In this document: one piece after another, positions 9,828-17,970 of the stretch
Layout of the letters: every line of letters starts with the position of its first letter
Numbering within the stretch: the first letter of the stretch is position 1
Source of the DNA: Verrucomicrobiaceae bacterium
Lineage (GTDB): Bacteria > Verrucomicrobiota > Verrucomicrobiia > Verrucomicrobiales > Verrucomicrobiaceae
NCBI GenBank assembly: GCA_016713245.1
Contig: JADJPM010000001.1
Span: forward strand, 806,001-870,000
DNA: 64,000 nucleotides
Direction of reading: 5' to 3'
Notes under the pieces: generated by a model
The model's input: only the letters and a program-made list of their open reading frames with translations
What the model was told of the DNA's origin: nothing
Database searches by the model: none
Position numbers and translations under genes: made by a program

Positions 9828-9916
9828 TGCCGCAGAGGGGCAAAGAGGCGGAGGGCGCAGAGTTTTTTGGTGGGTTCCAATCTCCGCGTCATCTGCTCCT
9901 CTGCCCCTCTGCGGCA
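9828..9916. repeat. Inverted-repeat element with CTCTGCGGC arms
   Basis: The exact 15-base arms TGCCGCAGAGGGGCA (9828-9842) and its complement (9902-9916) face each other across 59 bases, and the pairing continues imperfectly inward. A related CTCTGCG...CTCCTCTGCC fragment lies at 12594-12620. Similar repeats recur between genes in many environmental bacteria. The rest of 9664-10035 holds no gene that I can support. Confidence 0.5.
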
Positions 9917-10035
9917 GAAGCGTGTGTCGTGAGATGGCTCGTGAAGAAGACCTATCTTCAAACTTGGAAGCCTTCATTTGCTTGTCTCGCAGCACCATTG
10001 CCAGCCCTTCAAACCGCGCCTAGACTCGCCACCGC

Positions 10036-10389
10036 ATGAGCGAAAAGACCATTTTCCAAAAAATCATCGATCGCGAGATCCCCGCGCCGCTCGTCTATGA
10101 GGACGAGCTTGTCGCGGCCTTCAACGACATCAATCCGCAGGCTCCCATCCACGTGCTGATCGTGCCGAAGAAGCTCATCCCGCGTGTCGGCGAGGCCGTG
10201 CCTGAGGATCAGGCCACGCTTGGAGCCTTGTTGCTGGCTGCGGGCCGCATTGCCGAAAAACTCGGCATCCAGGCTCGGGACAAGGGTTTCCGCCTCGTCA
10301 TCAATCATGGCCGCGATGCGGGGGAGACCGTGCCGCATCTTCACGTCCATCTTTTGGCCGGTCGCAGCCTCGAATGGCCTCCCGGTTGA
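10036..10389 (+). CDS. HIT-family nucleotide hydrolase (HinT-like)
   Basis: A 117-residue histidine-triad protein. The catalytic triad motif HLHVHLLAGR is at the C-terminus and the N-terminal block FQKIIDREIPAPLVYEDELVAAF is typical of HinT. The family hydrolyses purine nucleotide phosphoramidates and acyl-adenylates in the cytoplasm. A small membrane protein is encoded 46 bases downstream on the same strand and may be co-transcribed. Confidence 0.93.
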   Translation: MSEKTIFQKIIDREIPAPLVYEDELVAAFNDINPQAPIHVLIVPKKLIPRVGEAVPEDQATLGALLLAAGRIAEKLGIQARDKGFRLVINHGRDAGETVPHLHVHLLAGRSLEWPPG

Positions 10390-10435
10390 GTTTTTTTGCA
10401 ACTTCAGGCCGCCACACCGGTTTTTGAAATTCGTC

Positions 10436-10855
10436 ATGGAACCGCTCTCACCTCAAGATCCTCTCCGCCAACTGCTCCAGCAGGCCCGGGAAGTGCAGGT
10501 GCGCCCGAATTTCACGCAAAACGTCGTCCGCCTCGCCCGCCAGACGCCCCAGGAGCGTGGCTGGCTCGCCTCGCTGATGGCTTGGTGGCAGGAAAACACC
10601 GCTCTCGGTGGCCTCAGCCTCGCCGGTGGAGCTGCCGCGGCTCTTGCGCTCGCCTTCGTCTTCATGCAGTCGGAGCAGCCCACGAGCATCGCCCAAGCTC
10701 CCGTGGTGCAGACCTCCCCTGTCTTGCTCGATGAATCGCCTCTCCCTGCCGAGACCGAAGCCGCTTGGGAAAGTTCCCTGCACACCGAGGCCCTCCTCGC
10801 CGTCGAGGACAGCTCCCAGCTCACGGACAGCGAGATCAGCTTCCTGCTCTACTGA
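10436..10855 (+). CDS. Hypothetical single-pass membrane protein
   Basis: A 139-residue protein starting at the ATG at 10436. The first 45 residues are polar and helical; a hydrophobic segment rich in Ala/Leu (GGAAAALALAFVF) at about residues 63-77 should cross the membrane once, followed by an acidic C-terminal tail ending in DSEISFLLY. The layout (short cytoplasmic helix, one helix in the membrane, acidic tail) recalls small anti-sigma-like proteins, but no sigma factor gene is nearby and I do not assign that role. Confidence 0.6.
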   Translation: MEPLSPQDPLRQLLQQAREVQVRPNFTQNVVRLARQTPQERGWLASLMAWWQENTALGGLSLAGGAAAALALAFVFMQSEQPTSIAQAPVVQTSPVLLDESPLPAETEAAWESSLHTEALLAVEDSSQLTDSEISFLLY

Positions 10856-10876
10856 GCGGCGAGGGTGAAGGTGTAC

Positions 10877-10933
10877 GTTGTCCACGCTTCAGTGTGCGCA
10901 TCGAACACGATCCCACGCTTAAGCGTGAACAAC
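10877..10933. repeat. Composite palindromic element (57 bp)
   Basis: Two 20-base arms (10877-10896 and 10914-10933) match as inverted repeats at 17 of 20 positions. Each arm is itself nearly self-complementary, e.g. CACGCTTAAGCGTG at 10914-10927. This is the same architecture as the elements at 40781 and 54577 but with a different sequence. It lies between the membrane-protein gene and the ABC gene. Confidence 0.5.
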
Positions 10934-11014
10934 ATGCTCAAACCTCTCTATTTCGAGCCGCTCCGTCCGCGAGATCATGGATGACACATCCGCGTCCGCC
11001 TTTATCGTGGCCGC

Positions 11015-11869
11015 ATGCCCGCCGAGCTTCTCCTCCACATTCGCGATCTCAAAATCGAGTTCCGTCGCCACGACGCGGAGCCGACGCTGGCGGTGAAGGG
11101 CATTGATCTCACGCTCCAGCAAGGTGAGTCACTGGCCCTCGTCGGAGAAAGTGGCAGCGGCAAAAGTGCCACGGCCCTCGCTCTCGCCCGCCTGCTGCCC
11201 GAGCCACCGGCCACCATCCGCGCCGCTGCGCTGACCCTCGCCGGGCATGACATGCTCACGCTGAAGCCCGATGAACTGCGCAAGGTGCGCGGCAAAGAGA
11301 TCGCCTACATCTTCCAGGAGCCGACGACCTCCCTGAATCCCGTGCTCACCATCCGCACCCAGATCGGCGAGGCGCTGGCATTGCACCGGCCGGATGTCTC
11401 CAAAGCGGATCGCGATGCCGAGATCGTGCGCTGGCTCGATAAGGTGGGCATCGTGCAGCCTGAGAAGCGTCTGCATGCTTATCCGCACGAGTTGAGCGGC
11501 GGCATGCAGCAGCGCGTGATGATCGCCATGGCGCTCTGCTGCCAGCCCAAGCTCCTCATCGCTGACGAACCCACCACCGCGCTCGATGTCACCATTCAAA
11601 AGCAGATCATGGACCTCCTCGCTGACCTGCGAAAGGAGCTGGGCATGAGCATCATCCTCATCACGCACAATCTCGGCATCATCCGCAGCGTCGCGGATCG
11701 TGTCGCCGTGATGTTTCGCGGTCAAATCGTCGAAACCGGCCCCGTGGACGAAATCCTGAAGAATCCCCAGCACGCCTACACCAAGGCCCTTTTGCATTGC
11801 GTCCCTCGCATGGGTCCGAAGCAGCCCCGGCTGCATGCGATTGATTATGAGCTGCTCAAGGCGGGATGA
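11015..11869 (+). CDS. Peptide/nickel-type ABC transporter ATP-binding protein (OppD/DppD-like)
   Basis: A 284-residue ATPase with Walker A GESGSGKS, Q-loop FQEPTTSLNP, ABC signature LSGGMQQRV, Walker B LLIADEP and the switch His in ITHN. The C-terminal block PQHAYTKALLHCVPRMG is the oligopeptide-transporter signature. At 284 residues it is shorter than the usual 320-340, lacking much of the C-terminal oligo_HPY extension. No permease, binding protein or second ATPase is adjacent, so it is either a lone gene or served by subunits encoded elsewhere. It would energise uptake of peptides or similar solutes at the inner face of the membrane. Confidence 0.88.
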   Translation: MPAELLLHIRDLKIEFRRHDAEPTLAVKGIDLTLQQGESLALVGESGSGKSATALALARLLPEPPATIRAAALTLAGHDMLTLKPDELRKVRGKEIAYIFQEPTTSLNPVLTIRTQIGEALALHRPDVSKADRDAEIVRWLDKVGIVQPEKRLHAYPHELSGGMQQRVMIAMALCCQPKLLIADEPTTALDVTIQKQIMDLLADLRKELGMSIILITHNLGIIRSVADRVAVMFRGQIVETGPVDEILKNPQHAYTKALLHCVPRMGPKQPRLHAIDYELLKAG

Positions 11870-11963
11870 GCTTTATTGGGCTACTCTTTGGTCTGTCGTT
11901 TCCTAGGTCGTCGTTACCGCATCAACTACAAAATGCTTCTTGGCTAAAGCATTGAGCCAAGGC

Positions 11964-12584
11964 ATGATGAAACAGATGAGGGCGCTCACATTCTTGCTGC
12001 TATGCCTGATGGCAGGTCCGGTAAATCCAGGCCGTGCAGCTGCTCCAACTGAATGGATGTCGGTTCTAGATGGAACTAGGATCATTCAGCCGAGGTTGAT
12101 TTTGGGCATTCGAATCTTGGATGATCGCAATGATGTTGTTCAACAGCAAGTCTCCGCGACGGGAGAAATATCCGTGCCGTATATCGGGCTCGTGAAGGCC
12201 ACTGGTAAATCATGTCGGCAGCTGGCCTTCGAGATTCGAGACAGGCTTAAGCCAAACTACTTTCAGAATCCGACAGTGCTCGTTACGATAGATACCATCG
12301 GTCATGACTGCCCAACCATTATTGTAAGTCCGAAGGAAACGGTGACCATTGAAGGCGGGGTTCGTAACCCCGGCAAATTTGAATTGGATCAAGATCTGAC
12401 CGTGTCTAGCCTGATCCGGCTTGCCGGAGGTCACACATCGGGTAAAACGCCTGCGATCCGCATCTTCCGCACGACTCCCCAGGGTTCCAAAACGATCGTT
12501 GTTCACTCGGTGGCAGTATTCGAGAAGCTCAAATCCGAATACGATTTGTTCCTGCGCAGCTATGACGTGGTAGTCGTCGAATAG
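11964..12584 (+). CDS. Exported polysaccharide-export/SLBB-domain protein
   Basis: About 206 residues from the ATG at 11964 (a second ATG follows at 11967; the frame is open from a TTG at 11940). A signal peptide (MKQMRALTFLLLCLMAGPV... up to about AAA) precedes a Wza-type polysaccharide export domain (YIGLVKATGKS, LKPNYFQNPTVLV) and a SLBB segment (VTIEGGVRNPGKFEL, LIRLAGG). Such proteins form periplasmic or outer-membrane channels for exopolysaccharide. There is no lipobox Cys, unlike Wza. Base composition is more A+T-rich than the neighbours. No polysaccharide synthesis genes are adjacent; the PelA-like gene is 2.5 kb away. Confidence 0.8.
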   Translation: MMKQMRALTFLLLCLMAGPVNPGRAAAPTEWMSVLDGTRIIQPRLILGIRILDDRNDVVQQQVSATGEISVPYIGLVKATGKSCRQLAFEIRDRLKPNYFQNPTVLVTIDTIGHDCPTIIVSPKETVTIEGGVRNPGKFELDQDLTVSSLIRLAGGHTSGKTPAIRIFRTTPQGSKTIVVHSVAVFEKLKSEYDLFLRSYDVVVVE

Positions 12585-12704
12585 ACCGTCAATGCTCTGC
12601 GCCCGTTGCTCCTCTGCCACTTTTCGGCAAAATCGAGTGTCCTCAGCTCTACCTTCAGCAGAAGACGTTGCTGTGAGTGCGGGTCTGCTTTCTCGTGCGC
12701 ACTG

Positions 12705-13940
12705 ATGACGCCCACCGCCCTCGCTGAAATCGAAAAACGCCATTCGTGGCATCCCTTCACGCCGATGCAGGCGTGGACGGCGGAGGAGCATGAGCCGATC
12801 ATGATCGAAAGCGGGCAAGGCTGCGTGCTGCGTGACCAAAACGGGCGAGAGTATCTCGATGGCAATGCCTCGATCTGGACGAACATTCACGGGCATAACC
12901 ATCCGGTGATCAACGCGGCGATCTTCGAACAGCTCGGCAAGGTGTCGCACACGTCGTTCCTGGGCTTTTCACATGCGCCGGCGGCCTTGCTGGCCAAGGA
13001 ACTGGTCGATCTGCTGCCGGGCGGGAAGATGGAGCGGGTGTTTTTCTCCGACGACGGCTCCACGGCCATCGAATGCGCCGTGCGCATGGCTTTGCAGTTC
13101 TGGCGGCAGAACGGCCGGCCCGAGCGCGATACCATCGTGGCCTTTGACCGCGCTTATCATGGCGACACGCTGGGCGCGGCGAGCCTTGGCGGCATTCCGA
13201 CCTTCAAAGGCAGCGCGAACCAGTTTGGCTATCGCGTGCTCCGTGTCGCGAGTCTTGACGCTCTTGACCTCTTGACCGCTGACGATCAAAGCCGCCTCGC
13301 GGCCGTCATCATCGAGCCGTTGATCCAGGGCGTGGCCAACATGCGCCTCTGGCCGAAGGGCATGCTGAGAGAGCTGAATGCCTGGTGCGGCCGAGAAGAC
13401 GTCTTCCTCATTCTCGACGAGGTCATGACAGGCTTTGGACGCACGGGGAAGATGTTCGCGTGTCAGCATGAGGACGTGGTGCCGGACTTTCTGTGCCTCG
13501 CGAAGGGCCTCACCGGCGGTTACCTGCCGATGGCGGCCGCGTTGACGACAAAACGCGTCTTCGAAGGCTTCCACGGAGCTGAAAACACCTTTTTCTATGG
13601 TCATAGCTACACCGCGAACCAACTCGGCTGCGCGGCGGCTTTGGCCAGTCTGCGCATTTTTCGCGATGAAGCGGTTTTGGAGCATTTGGAGCCCAAAATC
13701 GCTCTTTTGGCTGAATTGCTCGCGGAGCTCCGAAACACGCCTGGGGTGCTCGCCACTCGTCAAATCGGCCTCATTGCCGGAATCGACGTGGAAAGGAGCG
13801 GGGCTGAGGTCTGTCTTGCCGCTCGAAAACATGGTCTTCTCACCCGGCCGATCCAAAACACCCTCGTTCTGATGCCGCCGCTGTGCGTGACGGAAATGGA
13901 GCTGCGGCAGATGGTTTTGGCGATCCAGAGTGCCGTTTAA
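12705..13940 (+). CDS. bioA: Adenosylmethionine-8-amino-7-oxononanoate aminotransferase
   Basis: A 411-residue PLP-dependent class III aminotransferase of biotin synthesis, converting KAPA to DAPA with S-adenosylmethionine as amino donor. Signatures include HSWHPFTPMQ at the N-terminus, FFSDDGSTAIECAVRMALQFW, the PLP-binding ILDEVMTGFGRTG and the Schiff-base Lys in CLAKGLTGGYLPMAA. The start at 12705 is preferred because the 33 codons upstream are Cys/Ser-rich and not family-like. No other bio genes are nearby, so the biotin pathway is scattered. Confidence 0.93.
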   Translation: MTPTALAEIEKRHSWHPFTPMQAWTAEEHEPIMIESGQGCVLRDQNGREYLDGNASIWTNIHGHNHPVINAAIFEQLGKVSHTSFLGFSHAPAALLAKELVDLLPGGKMERVFFSDDGSTAIECAVRMALQFWRQNGRPERDTIVAFDRAYHGDTLGAASLGGIPTFKGSANQFGYRVLRVASLDALDLLTADDQSRLAAVIIEPLIQGVANMRLWPKGMLRELNAWCGREDVFLILDEVMTGFGRTGKMFACQHEDVVPDFLCLAKGLTGGYLPMAAALTTKRVFEGFHGAENTFFYGHSYTANQLGCAAALASLRIFRDEAVLEHLEPKIALLAELLAELRNTPGVLATRQIGLIAGIDVERSGAEVCLAARKHGLLTRPIQNTLVLMPPLCVTEMELRQMVLAIQSAV

Positions 13941-13968
13941 TGAAGGTTAAATGCCGTAGAGAAAGATG

Positions 13969-14004
13969 TTTACCAAAAGTGGCCGTTCGTTTACTTCTGG
14001 TGAA
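13969..14004. promoter_or_regulatory. Putative operator of the MNT/HEPN module
   Basis: Two 12-base arms, TTTACCAAAAGT (13969-13980) and ACTTCTGGTGAA (13993-14004), pair at 10 of 12 positions and end two bases before the ATG of the downstream gene. That gene encodes an N-terminal winged helix, so autorepression through this site is a reasonable inference. Confidence 0.45.
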
Positions 14005-14006
14005 CA

Positions 14007-14591
14007 ATGATGGATCTGAATGCCATTTTCCCCAAAGCGCGTGCCGAGGTATTCCGGCTGCTTTTTTCCGAGTCCGGCAAGGAGGCGCATGTTCGTGACC
14101 TGGCTAGGCTGGCGGGGATGACGCCTGCGGCGATGCAGAAGGAGCTGGGGTATCTCCAGGAGATCGGATTGGTGAAGGGTGAGCGGGATGGAAACCGGCT
14201 ATATTTTCGGGCGGAGACGACGCATCCGCTCTTCCCAGAGCTTCGCGGGCTGGTGGTGAAAACGACGGGCATCGTGCCAGAGCTGCGAAAGGCGCTAGAG
14301 AAGGTGCCGGGGATCGAAATGGCCTTCGTTTTCGGCTCGCTTGCGGCTGGAACGGCGAAACCGGAGAGCGATGTGGATGTGATGCTGATCGGCACGGCGG
14401 GTTTGCGAAAGGTGACACCGGCTTTGCGAGGCGTTTCTGAGCGTTTGGGCCGAGAGATCAATCCTCATTGCCTCACGGTGGATGAGTGGCGGCTGAAGAA
14501 GTCGAAGAAGGATGCCTTTGCGAATCGCGTCTTGAGCGAGCCGAAACTCTGGCTGAGAGGTGGCGACGATGAGCTTGGAAAACTGGGCTAA
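14007..14591 (+). CDS. Winged-helix / nucleotidyltransferase fusion, predicted MNT antitoxin
   Basis: A 194-residue protein. Residues 5-70 form an ArsR-like winged helix (LARLAGMTPAAMQKELGYLQEIGLV). Residues 100-185 form a minimal nucleotidyltransferase with the motif GSX10DXD: Gly110-Ser111 and Asp122-Val-Asp124. In MNT/HEPN toxin-antitoxin pairs the MNT protein neutralises the HEPN RNase by adding nucleotides to it; here the same polypeptide also carries a DNA-binding domain. The HEPN gene overlaps its 3' end by 23 bases, and a near-perfect inverted repeat sits just before the start. The antitoxin role is inferred from domain content and pairing. Confidence 0.8.
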   Translation: MMDLNAIFPKARAEVFRLLFSESGKEAHVRDLARLAGMTPAAMQKELGYLQEIGLVKGERDGNRLYFRAETTHPLFPELRGLVVKTTGIVPELRKALEKVPGIEMAFVFGSLAAGTAKPESDVDVMLIGTAGLRKVTPALRGVSERLGREINPHCLTVDEWRLKKSKKDAFANRVLSEPKLWLRGGDDELGKLG

Positions 14592-14964
14592 AAACGGCTG
14601 GTTGCGCTCGCACCAGACGAACCGTCAGCAGATCGCCGATTTGCTGGCCATCGTGGAGCGTGATCTGGCTGATGCACGCAACACCAGCGTCTCGGCAGAC
14701 TGGCAGTTTGGCATTGCCTACAACGCCGCTTTGAAGCTGTGCACCATCCTGCTGTATGCGAGCGGTTACCGGCCTGAGAAGAACCTCGCTCACTATCGCA
14801 CACTCCAGGCGCTGCCGCTGATCCTCGGAACGGATCGGGATGATGATGCCGACTATCTCGATACCTGCCGTTCCAAACGAAACACGGCGGAGTATGACGT
14901 GGCTGGAACGGTGAGCCAGTCGGAGGCGGATGAGTTGAGGGACTTTGCAGTGACGCTTAAATGA
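14569..14964 (+). CDS. HEPN-domain protein, predicted toxin
   Basis: A 131-residue helical protein from the ATG at 14569 (an alternative ATG is at 14560). The HEPN-type C-terminal motif reads RSKRNTAEYD (Arg101, Arg104, Asn105, Tyr109), the variant found in HEPN proteins with RN-x3-Y instead of R-x4-6-H. The gene overlaps the MNT/winged-helix gene, the usual arrangement of this toxin-antitoxin type. Predicted to be a ribonuclease or a nucleotidylation target; activity of the H-less motif is uncertain. A weak hairpin followed by T7 lies after the stop (about 14963-14998). Confidence 0.72.
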   Translation: MSLENWAKNGWLRSHQTNRQQIADLLAIVERDLADARNTSVSADWQFGIAYNAALKLCTILLYASGYRPEKNLAHYRTLQALPLILGTDRDDDADYLDTCRSKRNTAEYDVAGTVSQSEADELRDFAVTLK

Positions 14965-15025
14965 GTCTCAGAAGTGAGAAACTCGGTGTGATTTTTTTGC
15001 AATCAGCCATATTGATTATTGATTC

Positions 15026-15031
15026 TATAAT
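15026..15031 (+). promoter_or_regulatory. Candidate -10 box for the PelA-like gene
   Basis: A perfect TATAAT at 15026-15031 lies in a markedly A+T-rich stretch (15001-15045) 57 bases before the ATG at 15088, with tandem ATTGATT repeats just upstream. No good -35 box is seen at the standard spacing, so an activator might be needed. Confidence 0.35.
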
Positions 15032-15087
15032 TCGAGAGCCTAAATTGAGGGCGTTCGCAGCTCTGAAAAAGCGGAACATCAACAGCC

Positions 15088-17940
15088 ATGACATCCTCGA
15101 ACTCACTCCCCCTTTGCTCAGGTCTTCGTGACCGGGCCTCCGCTTGGCTCAAGAGCCTCGGCGTGGCCGCCTTGCTCGGCTCGCCCGTGATGGCGGTGGA
15201 ATTCGAGATGCCGCGCAGCTTCTTCGTCGATCTTTCCACCCGCCCCGATGAGCTTTCGCTCGCGGCGTTTGACCTGTCTGTCCTGCATGCGCAGGCCGAG
15301 GCGGATTTGGAGCCGGGGCACATGGCCGGGAACCGGTTCCTGGCGATGTTGAACGTGGCCGAGCTGCGCACGAAGTCGTTTCAAGAAAAGCTGGCCGCCA
15401 AGCAATCCGTGACGCTCACCGCAGGCGGTGACAAAGATCAGCTCGTCGTGGCCGATCCCTCGCAGGCCGGCTGGCTCGGCTGGGCAGTGGCTGGCGCGGC
15501 TGATCCGGCGGCGAAGAAGGGTTTCGATGGGTTTGTCCTCAGCCTCGGCCAGCAGCCGGCGAGCAAAGCCTGGCGTGTGGCCGTGCTCGAACTCGCTCAG
15601 GTGCTCAAAAAGCGGTTTCAAGACAAGCAGATCCTCCTCGATGCCCGCATCGGCATCGGCGGCGAGGCCGCTGGCATTGCCGATGGCGTGCTGGCACTCG
15701 GCGTGCATACCCAGAGTGGTAAAAATGGCGCGGCCGAGCTGGGGGCGCTCAATTCCGCCCGCGAAATCTCTGCCGTTCTGCGTCATGCCCGCGCCGCCGG
15801 GATGCGTGTGTTGGGTGTCGAGTTCGCTGCGCCGCATGACCATGAAGCCATTCGTGAGGCCGCTGGCCGACTTCACACGATGGGCGTGATGCCCTTCATC
15901 ACCACCCCGTCGCTGGATGGCGTGAATTTGGGTCCTGTGGAAGAAATCAGCCGCCGCGTGCTCGTGCTGCACGGCTGGGATGCCTCCCTCACCGGCGAGC
16001 CCGCGCCTGCTGCTGACACGACGCTGGCCGCCCGCTGCCTCCATGCGCCGCTCGAGTGGCTGGGCTTCCGCCTTGAATTTCTCGCCATGACGAAGGACGC
16101 CAAGCTGCCGGATGCCGCTGGGTTTCGCGGCGTGATCCTCGATGGCAGTTTGCTGCTCGATGTGGATCAGCAGAAGCAGCTCGCCGCTTGGGTGCGTGAC
16201 GAGGCGAAGGCGAAAAACATTCCCGTCCTGCTCACCAGCATGCCCTGGCGTGATGAAGACGTGCTCGCCGACGTGCGCGAGACGCTCAGCCTCGGCGGCA
16301 CCGGCAAGGCAGCTCCAAAGCTCGTCAAAACAGGCGTGGCTCGCATGGATTCCACCGCGCTGCGTAGCGGCGTGAAGGCCACCGCACGGGCGATGGGCTT
16401 CCTCGATCTCGAAGCGCCTGCCGATGCGAAAGTCGTGCTCGCCGTGCGTGGTCAGGATACCCTCGGCACGGAGCATCGCTTTGATCAGGTGTTTCATTGC
16501 TCATGGGGTTCCGCCTGGATGGAGCCTGCCGCTCTCTCCGCTGGACCGCAGGCAGACCTCTTTGCCTTCACCGCAGAATGGCTGGCGAAAGGCGGTGTCA
16601 CTCCCGCGCCCGATACGACGACACTCGATGGTCGCCGCGTTTTCTTCAATACCTTCAGCGCGGAGGGTTTCACCACGCCGTCTTCGCTCCCTGGCTTCCG
16701 CTTGTGTGCCGAGGTGGTGCGTGAGCGCATCCTGAGCCGCTACTTTTTGCCCTTCACCGTCGCCGTGTGCGAGGCGGACCTTCGTGGCTGGCGTCCAGGG
16801 CAGAATCCCGAGGACGCGCCGCACTTTGAGCAGCTCGCCCGCGCCATCTTTGACATGCCACACGTGGCCGCCGCTTCGTATTCCTTCTCGCAGCCGACGC
16901 AGTGGACTCAAGAGGACAAAATCAACGGCCCGCTCAATGAGCACGCCAAGACCAACCGCTTCGATATGGAACGCGAAGTGGCTGGCTCGATGAGCTACAT
17001 CCACCGCGCCCTGCTTCCCGCCGGGAAAAGCATCTCCCTCATGCTCTGGCCCTCCACTGGCGCTCCTGGCTCGGATGCCCTCGATTTCTGCGCTCGCATC
17101 GGCGTGCAAAGCCTCACGCCCGCGCCTTCCCGCAGCGCCGGAGATTCCGCCGTGATCGCCCTGCCTTCGGCGAACGAGGTTTCTGCGAACAGTTGGATGC
17201 ACGGCGACAATGTGGAAGTCTTTGCCACCGCCGCCACTCGTGCCGATGCCCGCCCCACACTCGAACAGCAGCTCGCCACCTTGCAGGCCGAGGCAAAGAA
17301 CCCGCGCCGCATTTCGCCCGTGGCCCTGAGCGCTTCCTTCCGCGATGTGCGTGATGACAAAGGCCTCGCCGATCTGAGCAAAGCCCTCGATTGGTGCGCC
17401 GCTGAGCCTTTGCACGCCATCACCGCCGCCTCCTACGCCGCCAGCGTGCGTGATGCCGCCCGCACCCGCGTGTTGAAGCTCGCTGAGCGTCACTGGATCG
17501 TGCTCAATGAAGGCCGCGCCCGCACGCTGCGACTGCCCGCCAGTGCTGGCGTTCCCGACATGGCACGCTGTGAAGGCATCAGCGGTTACACGGTGAGCAA
17601 TGGCCAGCTTTACATCCACGCGATGGGTGAGCAGCGCAGCGAGATCGTCCTCACCGAAAAAGCGCCCGCTGTGCCGCATCTCCATCTCGAAGAATGCAGC
17701 GGTAAAATCGAGTTTCTCGAGCTCACCTCCCGCCGTGCCACCTTCCAAGTCTATGATTGGCGCCAGGTCGAGGTCGTGATCGGCGGCTTCGAGCCGAATG
17801 GCCTCTGCGCCTACACCGAAAACGGTCGCCCCTACTCCGCCAATGCCGACTCGAAAGGCATCGTGCGGCTCGACATCAGCCGCCAGGCCACCGTGCAGCT
17901 TCAATCGCTGCCGCCCGCTCCCGCCACCGCTGCGAACTGA
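15088..17940 (+). CDS. Exported PelA-like protein with degenerate hydrolase and deacetylase domains
   Basis: A 950-residue protein with an N-terminal signal sequence (cleavage after about VMA, residue 36), almost exactly the length of Pseudomonas PelA. Residues 40-300 resemble its TM1410-type glycoside hydrolase domain (GFDGFVLSL, residues 145-153). Residues 505-640 resemble its polysaccharide deacetylase domain (TTTLDGRRVFF, SRYFLPFTVAV, FDMPHVAAASYSFSQP). PelA hydrolyses and deacetylates the Pel exopolysaccharide in the periplasm. The expected catalytic residues are replaced: the hydrolase Asp aligns with Ser152, the deacetylase Asp-x-Asp with Ser524-x-Glu526, and the His-x3-His with Tyr598 and Gln602. 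The alignment is from memory. A TPR gene follows 30 bases downstream. Confidence 0.62.
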   Translation: MTSSNSLPLCSGLRDRASAWLKSLGVAALLGSPVMAVEFEMPRSFFVDLSTRPDELSLAAFDLSVLHAQAEADLEPGHMAGNRFLAMLNVAELRTKSFQEKLAAKQSVTLTAGGDKDQLVVADPSQAGWLGWAVAGAADPAAKKGFDGFVLSLGQQPASKAWRVAVLELAQVLKKRFQDKQILLDARIGIGGEAAGIADGVLALGVHTQSGKNGAAELGALNSAREISAVLRHARAAGMRVLGVEFAAPHDHEAIREAAGRLHTMGVMPFITTPSLDGVNLGPVEEISRRVLVLHGWDASLTGEPAPAADTTLAARCLHAPLEWLGFRLEFLAMTKDAKLPDAAGFRGVILDGSLLLDVDQQKQLAAWVRDEAKAKNIPVLLTSMPWRDEDVLADVRETLSLGGTGKAAPKLVKTGVARMDSTALRSGVKATARAMGFLDLEAPADAKVVLAVRGQDTLGTEHRFDQVFHCSWGSAWMEPAALSAGPQADLFAFTAEWLAKGGVTPAPDTTTLDGRRVFFNTFSAEGFTTPSSLPGFRLCAEVVRERILSRYFLPFTVAVCEADLRGWRPGQNPEDAPHFEQLARAIFDMPHVAAASYSFSQPTQWTQEDKINGPLNEHAKTNRFDMEREVAGSMSYIHRALLPAGKSISLMLWPSTGAPGSDALDFCARIGVQSLTPAPSRSAGDSAVIALPSANEVSANSWMHGDNVEVFATAATRADARPTLEQQLATLQAEAKNPRRISPVALSASFRDVRDDKGLADLSKALDWCAAEPLHAITAASYAASVRDAARTRVLKLAERHWIVLNEGRARTLRLPASAGVPDMARCEGISGYTVSNGQLYIHAMGEQRSEIVLTEKAPAVPHLHLEECSGKIEFLELTSRRATFQVYDWRQVEVVIGGFEPNGLCAYTENGRPYSANADSKGIVRLDISRQATVQLQSLPPAPATAAN

Positions 17941-17970
17941 TTCCTTCCCACCTCTTTCCGCCTGCCGCTC

